Source: an uncultured Clostridium sp.
GTDB lineage: Bacteria; Bacillota; Clostridia; TANB77; CAG-508
Assembly: GCA_945865665.1 (NCBI GenBank)
Contig: CAMBEE010000002.1
Coordinates: 145,677 to 209,676, forward strand
Direction of reading: 5' to 3'
Length of the DNA: 64,000 nucleotides
In this document: positions 8,718 through 16,900 of the stretch, piece by piece
How positions within the stretch are numbered: the first letter of the stretch is position 1
Layout of the letters: each line of letters begins with the position of its first letter
The notes under the pieces: generated by a model
Databases searched by the model: none
What the model saw: the letters and a program-made list of their open reading frames with translations, nothing else
Told to the model about the DNA's origin: nothing
Program-made: the position numbers and the translations under genes

Positions 8718-9629
8718 ATGAGTTCAAAAGCAAATATTCAGGAGAAAGAAATAAATCAAGAGCATGATAAAATATTTAGAACAATATTAGATAAAAAAGA
8801 AAATGCAGTTTTAATAATAAATAAAGCAATAAATGCAAAAATAGAAATAAAAGACATAGAAAAATATAAAAATAGTTTTGTAAATAAGGTATTTCAAAAT
8901 AGAGAAGCAGATATAGTATACAAAATGAAAGATAAAAACATATTTTTCCTAATAGAACATCAAACAAAAATTGATTATTCAATGCCATTTAGAATATTAG
9001 AATATGAAGTAGCAATAATGAAAAGTGCAATTGATATGAATAAAATTAATACTAAAGATTATAAACTACCGTTAGTAATTTCAATAGTGTTATATACAGG
9101 AAATAGAAAATGGAATGCAGAAGAGTATTTACAAAAAAGTCAAGAAACATTAAGAAATATAAAAGAAGATGTTGGAAAATACAATTTAATAGATGTTAAT
9201 AATTTAACAGAAAAAGAATTGCTAGAAGATGATACATTTATAACAAAAATGTTGCTAATTGAAAAAAGTAAAAACACAGAGGAAACAGTAGAAACATTAG
9301 AAAAAGTAATAGAAAGAACAAAAGAGGAAGATAAAGATGTATTAATTAGAATAATAAAAATAGTATTTAAAGAAAAGCTAGGAGATGATGAAGTAGAAAG
9401 ATTAGTAAATAAAATAGAAGAAGGGAGGGGAAAAGAAGTGTTAGCAGTGGTTGATATGATAAGAAGAGAAAATCAGATGTATATTGATATGGGAAGAAAA
9501 GAAGGCAAAATTGAAGGAATTAAAGAAATAGCTAAAAAATTATTAAGCAAAAATATATCAAAAGAAGAAATATCAGAGATTACAGGACTGGATGAAAGCG
9601 AAATAGATAAAATTACAAGAAAAAGCTAA
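8718..9629 (+). CDS. PD-(D/E)XK (Rpn-like) nuclease/transposase-family protein, copy 1
   Basis: The 303-residue product resembles the Rpn/YhgA-like PD-(D/E)XK family of recombination-promoting nucleases. The core reads EADIVYKMKDKNIFFLIEHQTK, giving the D, E and Q-x-K residues of the active site. Its C-terminus has GRKEGKIEGIKEIAKKLL, a repeat typical of the family. The same frame stays open from 8532 with coding-like sequence (starting INIEKFTYKEY after an ATT at 8580) but has no ATG, GTG or TTG before 8718. An ATG at 8575 is one base out of frame. The gene may therefore have a broken or non-canonical start. Confidence 0.7.
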   Translation: MSSKANIQEKEINQEHDKIFRTILDKKENAVLIINKAINAKIEIKDIEKYKNSFVNKVFQNREADIVYKMKDKNIFFLIEHQTKIDYSMPFRILEYEVAIMKSAIDMNKINTKDYKLPLVISIVLYTGNRKWNAEEYLQKSQETLRNIKEDVGKYNLIDVNNLTEKELLEDDTFITKMLLIEKSKNTEETVETLEKVIERTKEEDKDVLIRIIKIVFKEKLGDDEVERLVNKIEEGRGKEVLAVVDMIRRENQMYIDMGRKEGKIEGIKEIAKKLLSKNISKEEISEITGLDESEIDKITRKS

Positions 9630-9727
9630 AAAATTTCAAAACGTATAAAATTTTGTATTTTCAAATAAAAAATAGTATAACAAATCTTCTTTATCTTTCA
9701 TAACAGTTCTCATACCTCCATTATATC

Positions 9728-9780
9728 ATAGGGTGAACTTTTCATAAATTAATTTTATAGGGTGATCATATCATAAATTA
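9728..9780. repeat. Two direct repeats with 29-base period
   Basis: ATAGGGTGA...TCATAAATTA occurs twice, at 9728-9751 and 9757-9780, exactly 29 bases apart. They lie just upstream of the promoter at 9804 and could be tandem regulator sites. Confidence 0.55.
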
Positions 9781-9803
9781 TTCATAAATATTATCGAATA
9801 CTG

Positions 9804-9832
9804 TTGAAATAAAAAAACATATGTTATATAAT
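9804..9832 (+). promoter_or_regulatory. Predicted sigma-A promoter of the 9868 gene
   Basis: TTGAAA (9804-9809) and TATAAT (9827-9832) are 17 bases apart, about 35 bases before the start codon. Confidence 0.65.
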
Positions 9833-9867
9833 AAATATGTAATAAAATATAACCAAGGAGATAAATT

Positions 9868-10818
9868 ATGAGTAAAAAAGATAAAGCATTTTGTATTGGA
9901 GTTAGAGATGCTAGAAAAGCAAAGGAAAAAATAAAAGAAATAAATGAATATAATGAGAAAAATGGAAAACCATTATTAACTAAAGAACAAGAGAAAAAAG
10001 TAACAGCAAAAGTTGTAAAACAAGAGTCAAAAAGAAGAAAAATAAAAACATTAGTAGCTGCTTTAGGCTTAACAACATTATTATCTGTTGGAGAAGGGGT
10101 AGCATTATTAAATTCTGGAAATGATGGGGTAGAAAAATCAAAAAATGAAATAACAATAGATGCTGGAGAATCAGAAAAAGATATAAAAATAAAAAACATT
10201 GGAGATAGAAATGTTTTTATAGATGGAATAAAAGTAAATCAAGAAGAATTAGGAAAAGACCAAGAAGCAACATTAGAAGAAAATGTTGAAAAAGAAGTTG
10301 AAAAATTAAAAACATCAGATGAAATAATAGAATATTTAAAAACTGTCTATGCAAATGAGTATAATGAAGAACATAATACAAATATAAATAAAAAAAATGT
10401 TGAAATTTCAAAAAACAGACAAGGAATATCATTAGTCGAAGATAAAGATGAAAATGGCAATTATATAATTAGAAGAAAAAATAAAAAAGACCTAGAAGAT
10501 ATAAAAACAGTAGATATTGAATCAGGAGTAGTCACTGCAAAAGTACTAGATGAAAATAGAAAAGTGAATTCAATTCAACAAATTCTAAATGATGGAAAAA
10601 ATAATTATCAAGGAATATCAGATTATGAAAATAATGCTTTGATAAAAGTTGGAAAAATTCTTGATAAAGGAATAGACTGGAGTACTTCCATTGACCAAAA
10701 AGATACAGATGAAAAAATAAAACAAAATTATAAAAAACAATTTGTTGATGCAATAGTAGAATTTAAAGAGAATCAAATAGAAGAAATAAAAACAGAAAGC
10801 TTAGGAGAAGAAAGATAA
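9868..10818 (+). CDS. Hypothetical membrane-anchored protein
   Basis: I do not recognise this 316-residue protein. It has a basic, charged N-terminal part (residues 1-55) and one hydrophobic segment at about 56-80 (TLVAALGLTTLLSVGEGVALL). A long acidic and lysine-rich region follows, presumably outside the membrane, with no clear domain. Translation starts at ATG 9868 after a good AAGGAG. It has its own promoter and terminator, so it is a single-gene unit. Tandem 29-base direct repeats upstream suggest dedicated regulation. A surface or anti-sigma-like architecture is possible, but nothing in the sequence settles it. Confidence 0.7.
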   Translation: MSKKDKAFCIGVRDARKAKEKIKEINEYNEKNGKPLLTKEQEKKVTAKVVKQESKRRKIKTLVAALGLTTLLSVGEGVALLNSGNDGVEKSKNEITIDAGESEKDIKIKNIGDRNVFIDGIKVNQEELGKDQEATLEENVEKEVEKLKTSDEIIEYLKTVYANEYNEEHNTNINKKNVEISKNRQGISLVEDKDENGNYIIRRKNKKDLEDIKTVDIESGVVTAKVLDENRKVNSIQQILNDGKNNYQGISDYENNALIKVGKILDKGIDWSTSIDQKDTDEKIKQNYKKQFVDAIVEFKENQIEEIKTESLGEER

Positions 10819-10837
10819 AATTATCTTTCTTTTTTTA
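10810..10837 (+). terminator. Compact terminator after the 9868 gene
   Basis: GAAAGATAA pairs with TTATCTTTC across a two-base gap and is followed by eight Ts. It begins inside the last codons of the gene. Confidence 0.75.
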
Positions 10838-10897
10838 ATTATTTCAATTTTGAAAGCAATTAAAAAATTATTAATTGAATTAAAAACAAAATGAATA

Positions 10898-10958
10898 AAT
10901 TTCCACTCTTTGGCAAACAATAAAAACAAAAAATGTTTGCAAGGAGTGGAATTTTTTT
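10898..10958 (+). promoter_or_regulatory. Terminator-like hairpin containing the ribosome binding site of the glucan synthase gene
   Basis: A stem of about 16 bp (TTCCACTCTTTGGCAAAC against GTTTGCAAGGAGTGGAA) ends in a run of seven Ts. The AAGGAG of the 3' arm (10941-10946) is the ribosome binding site for the TTG start at 10957. Folding would stop transcription and hide the site, so the giant gene is probably under attenuation-type control. Confidence 0.65.
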
Positions 10959-13900
10959 GAAAGAAAACCAAAAACTAAAAATAACAGGAACAATGCTAGA
11001 AAAAAGCCAGCTAGAAAAACACTTAGAAAAAATTGCATCAAGCCACAACACAACATCAAAATCACAAAAATACACATATCCTGTGCCACAACTAATAGAA
11101 AATTTTAAAACAATAGAAGAAGTCTACAACATATTAAACGAACATCTAAAATTAGGAATAAACATACACCCTGCAGGAGAATGGCTGTTAGACAATTTTT
11201 ATATAATAGAAGAAACAGTAAAACAAATTCAAAAAGAACTACCTTTAAATAAATACATGAATTTTGTAGGAATATCAAATGGGGAATACAAAGGATTTGC
11301 ACGAATATATGTCTTAGCTTCAGAAATAATTGCATACACAGACAACAAAATAGAAAGAGAAAATTTAGAAGATTACCTAATAAGTTATCAAAGAAAAAAG
11401 ACATTAAGTATGGACGAAATTTGGAATATAGGAGTCTTTTTGCAAATTGCAATTATAGAAAATATCACAGATATATGTGCACAAATATATAGCAGTCAAA
11501 TTCAAAAATATAGAGCAGAAAATATCGCAGAAAGATTAGTTGAAAATAAGGATAAATCACAAACAAAATTTAAAAATACTAAAATAGAAAAAGAATTTTT
11601 TCAAGATATGAGATATCCATTTATTGAATATATGTCATACATTTTAAAGAGATATGGCAAAAAAGCAAATGCATATTTAAATGTACTTGAAGAAGTTGTT
11701 GAAAAACTTGGGACAAATGTATCTGATGTAATAAAAAAAGAACATTTTGAAATTGCAACTCAAAAAGTTTTAATGGGTAACAGTATTACAAGTATTAAAG
11801 AAATTCAAAGAATTAATTTCTTGGATATATTCGAAAAAATAAATGGCGTAGAAGAAATATTAAAAAAAGATCCAGCAAATGTTTATGAAAAAATGGACTA
11901 TAAAACAAAAGAGTATTACAGGGGGAAGATAAAGGAAATAAGTAAAAAAACAAAGATTTCTGAAATTTATATAGCAAGAAAAATGCTGGAACTGGCACAA
12001 GAAAATTTGCAAGAATGCCAGAGAAATAAGCAACAACATTTGATAGAAAATACAAATGAGAACGAACAGCATTTACAATTAAATCAAGACAATGTACAAG
12101 AACAAGATAGTGAACAAACAGAAACAAATAAATCAAAAACAACAAAGAAAACCCATATTGGATATTACCTAATAGACAATGGAATAAATAAATTATACGA
12201 AAAATTAGAATACACAAATAAAAAAGAAAAAACACCACAAGCAAAAACAAAAATATATATAACAACAATAGGAATTTTAACAATAATATTATCAGCAATT
12301 TTAAGTTACATTTTAAATTTAAAAATAAGAAGCACCGGACTCGCAGTTGTAAGTTTTATACTATTTTTAATACCATCAAGTGAAGTGATTATACAAATAA
12401 TACAAACAATTTTAAGCAAAACAGTAAAGCCTAAACTAATACCAAAAATGGACTTTTCAAATGGTATAGACAAGGAAAATTCAACAATGGTAGTAATTCC
12501 GACAATTGTAAAAAGCAAAGAAAAAGTAGCTGAAATGTTTAAAAACTTAGAGGTTTATTATTTAGCAAACAAATCACCAAATTTATATTTTACATTGTTA
12601 GGTGATTGTTCAGAAAGTAATATGCAAGAAGAAAAATTCGATATAGAGGTAATTCAAGAGGGATTAAATCAAGTTGAAAGATTAAATAAAAAATATCAAA
12701 ATCAAGATTTTCCAATATTTAATTTTATATATAGAAAAAGAGAATGGAATGAGAAAGAAGGCTCTTATTTAGGCTGGGAACGAAAAAGAGGAATGCTGAA
12801 TCAGTTAAATCAGTATATTTTACAAGGAAAAAATCCATTTAGAATTAATACAATACAAAACCAAATAGAAAATCAAGATATAGAAAAAAACAAAGATAAT
12901 GAGTATCAAAATACTGGAAATGAAATAATTAAAGAAAAATTAAAAAACATAAAATATATAATCACATTAGATGCAGACACAGATTTGGTTTTAAATACGG
13001 CATCAGAATTAGTTGGAGCAATGGCACATATATTAAACAGACCTGAAATAGATGAGAAAAAAAACATAGTAATAGACGGATATGGAATAATGCAACCACG
13101 AGTTGGAATTAATTTGGACATAAGTTATAAAACACTATTTACAAAAATATTTGCAGGAGCAGGAGGAATAGACAGTTACACAAATGCGATATCAGACATA
13201 TATCAAGATAACTTCAAAGAGGGGATTTTTACAGGAAAAGGAATATATGACTTAAGAGTATTTGCAAAGGTAATGGAAAATGCAATTCCTGAAAACACAG
13301 TATTAAGCCATGATTTACTCGAAGGAAGTTATTTAAGATGTGGACTAGTTTCTGATATCATGCTAATGGATGGATATCCAACAAAATATATGAGTTTTAT
13401 GAATAGACTTTCAAGATGGATTAGAGGGGATTGGCAAATAACAAAATGGCTAAACAAAAAAAGTCCTTTAAATATGCTCTCAAAATATAAAATTTTTGAT
13501 AATTTAAGAAGGAGTTTATTTGAAATCTCAATTATATTTGCTTTAATTTATATAAATATAATTGGAAAAATATTCGATATAGATGTTTTTGCATTTAATT
13601 TTATAATAATTTTAATTTCAATAATTCCGTTTATTTTGGAATTAATTAATTATCTATTTGGAAAAAGAGAAGGAGAAGAAAAACAAAAAACATTTACACC
13701 CAAAATATCAGGGCTAAAAGGAATTTTTGCACGAACAATAATTACACTTGGATGTTTGCCATATAAGGCATACACATCTTTAAAAGCAATCGCAAAAACA
13801 ATGTATAGAGTAAAAGTAACACATAAAAATTTGCTTGAATGGACAACATCAGAAGAAGCAGAAAAAATTGCAAAAACAGATATAATCTCATACTACAAAA

Positions 13901-16900
13901 ATATGGCAATTAACATTATAACAGGAATTGTAGCATTTATAATTTATGGAAATAGTAATAATATATTGGCATTAATGCTTGGATTATTATGGATTTTGAC
14001 TCCAGCAATTATGTATTGCATAAGTAAAGAAAAAACAGAAAAAGAGGCAGTAGAATTATTAACACAAAAAGAGCAAGATTATGTTTTAGAAATTGCTAGA
14101 AAAACATGGGGGTTTTTTGAAAAGTACTTAAGACAAGAAGATAATTTTTTGATTCCAGACAATTATCAAGAAGATAGAAAAAATAAAGTGGTAAGAAGAA
14201 CGTCGTCTACAAATATTGGATTATCAATGATGGCAGTTATCTCTGCAAATGATTTAGGTTTTATAAATTATGATAAAACAATAGAATTGCTAAAAAATAT
14301 TTTAAACACAGTAAATGAACTTCAAAAATGGAATGGACATTTATACAATTGGTATAATACGGAAACAAAAGAACCATTATTTCCTAGATATGTCTCAACA
14401 GTAGATAGCGGTAACTTTGTAGGATATTTGTATGTTATAAAAAATTGGTTAGAAAGTCAAAATAAATGCAACATAGATTTGATTTTTGGTTTACTAGAAA
14501 TAGTAAACAAATTAATAGAAAACACAGATTTTTCGCATCTATACAAAAAAGAACAAAGAATATTCTCAATAGGATTCAATGTTGAAGAAAACAAACTAAC
14601 AAACTCATATTATGACCTATTAGCTTCAGAAGCAAGACAAGCAAGTTTGATAGCAATAGCAAAAAAAGATGTACCGGCAAAACATTGGAATTCATTAAGT
14701 AGAACACTAACTACACTTGGAAAATATAAAGGGGTTGTATCATGGTCAGGAACATCATTTGAATATTTAATGCCAAATATCAATATACCAAAATACAAAG
14801 GAAGTTTATTAGACGAATCTTGCAAATTTATGATTATGAGCCAGATAGAATATGCAAAAAAATTGCAAATACCATGGGGAATATCAGAAGCGGCATTTAA
14901 CTTAAAAGACTTGCATTCAAACTATCAATATAAAGCATTTGGAATACCATGGCTAGGACTAAAAAGAGGACTTGCAGATGAAATGGTTGTGGCTCCATAT
15001 GGAAGCATATTAGCAATAACAGATTACCCAAAAGAAGTATATCAAAATCTAAAAAGGCTTGAAGAATATGGAATGTACAATAAATACGGATTTTATGAAT
15101 CAATTGATTTTACACCAGAAAGATTAAAAAAAGGAAGTAAATCGGCAACAGTAAAAACATATATGGCACATCACCAAGGACTGATTTTACTTTCAATAAA
15201 CAATTTATTTAATAACAACATCTTGCAAAAAAGATTTATGCAAAATCCAGAAATAAATGCAATAAGCATTTTGCTACAAGAAACTATGCCAGAAACAGCA
15301 ATAATAACAAAAGAAAACAAAGAAAAGGTTGAAAAATTAAAATATGTTGATTATGAAGATTACATTCAAGACACTTACAAAAAAATAGATGAAAGATTAA
15401 TACGCGGAAATGTCATATCAAACGAAGATTATTTGATAGCGATGAACCAAAAGGGAGAAGGCGCAAGTAAATATAAAAATATATTAATAAATAGATTTAA
15501 AAGCACAGATGATTACCCACAAGGAATATTTTTTGATATAAAAAATATAAAATCAAAGAAAATATGGAGCTCAAAATATATACCAAACAATGGCAAATAT
15601 CAAATCAGTTTTATGCCAGACAAAATGGAACAAGAATTAATAAATGACAATATAAAAACAAAAATTGAAACAATAATTGCACCAGACGAGCCAGTAGAAA
15701 TAAGAAAATTATCATTAGAAAATTTAGGAAATGAAGACGAAATACTAGAAATAACATCACACTTTGAACCAGTATTATCACCAAAAGAGCAAGATTATGC
15801 ACATCCTGCATTTAATAATTTATTTTTAATATTTGATTTTGACAATGAAACAAATAGTATAATTGTAAAAAGAAGAACAAGATATGAACATGAGAAAGAA
15901 GTATATATGGCAGTAAATTTATCAACAAATAGTGAAATAATTGGGGATTTAGAGTACGAAATAGATGAAGAAAAGTTTACAGGCAGAGGAAATATAGGAA
16001 TTCCCCAAATGGTTAAAAATTCAAGTCCATTTTCTAAAAAAATAGGACTTGTAACAGAACCTGTTGTGGCATTAAAAAGAACAATGAAAGTTAAAAAACA
16101 AGAAAAATCAACTGTTAATTTAATTATTGCAGTAGGCGAAACAAAAGAAAAAGTAATTGAAAATATTAAAAAATATACGGTTGAAGAAAATATTAAAAAA
16201 GCATTTGAACTATCAAAGGCAAAAAATGAAGCTCAAACAAGATATTTAAGAATAAAAGGTTCACAAATAAGAGATTACCAAAAAATGTTGTCATATATAA
16301 TTTTCAATAATCCATCTAAAAAATTAAATTTAGAAAAATTGCCAAAACAAAAATATAGTCAAAGTGAACTTTGGAAATATGGAATTTCAGGTGATTTGCC
16401 AATAATACTTGTAAAAATAAAAGATAGTAATGACACATATGTTGTAAAAGAAGTTTTAAAAGCATATGAATTTATGAGAACAAAGGGATTTGAAACAGAG
16501 TTAGTAATAATAGATGAAGAAAAATATAGTTACGAAAATTATGTTATGGAAGATATAGAAGAAGCGGTTTTAAACAGTCAGTTATCATATTTAAAAAATA
16601 TTAGAGGCGGAATTTTTGAGTTAAACAAAAATGAAATAAGCAAAGAAGATATGAATTTATTGCAATTTATTGCAGGAATAATAATAGATAGTAAAAAAGG
16701 CGGAATAAGTCACTCACTAAAAGATATTGAAGAAGAATATTTGGAAAAATATAAAAAGATTCCAAATGAGACAGAAAATATAATTATAGAACAAGAAAAT
16801 CAAGAAAATATAGATATTTTACAAAACACAGAAAACTTGAAATATTATAATGAATATGGAGCATTTTCTGCAGATGGTAAAGAATATTTAATAAAAGCAA

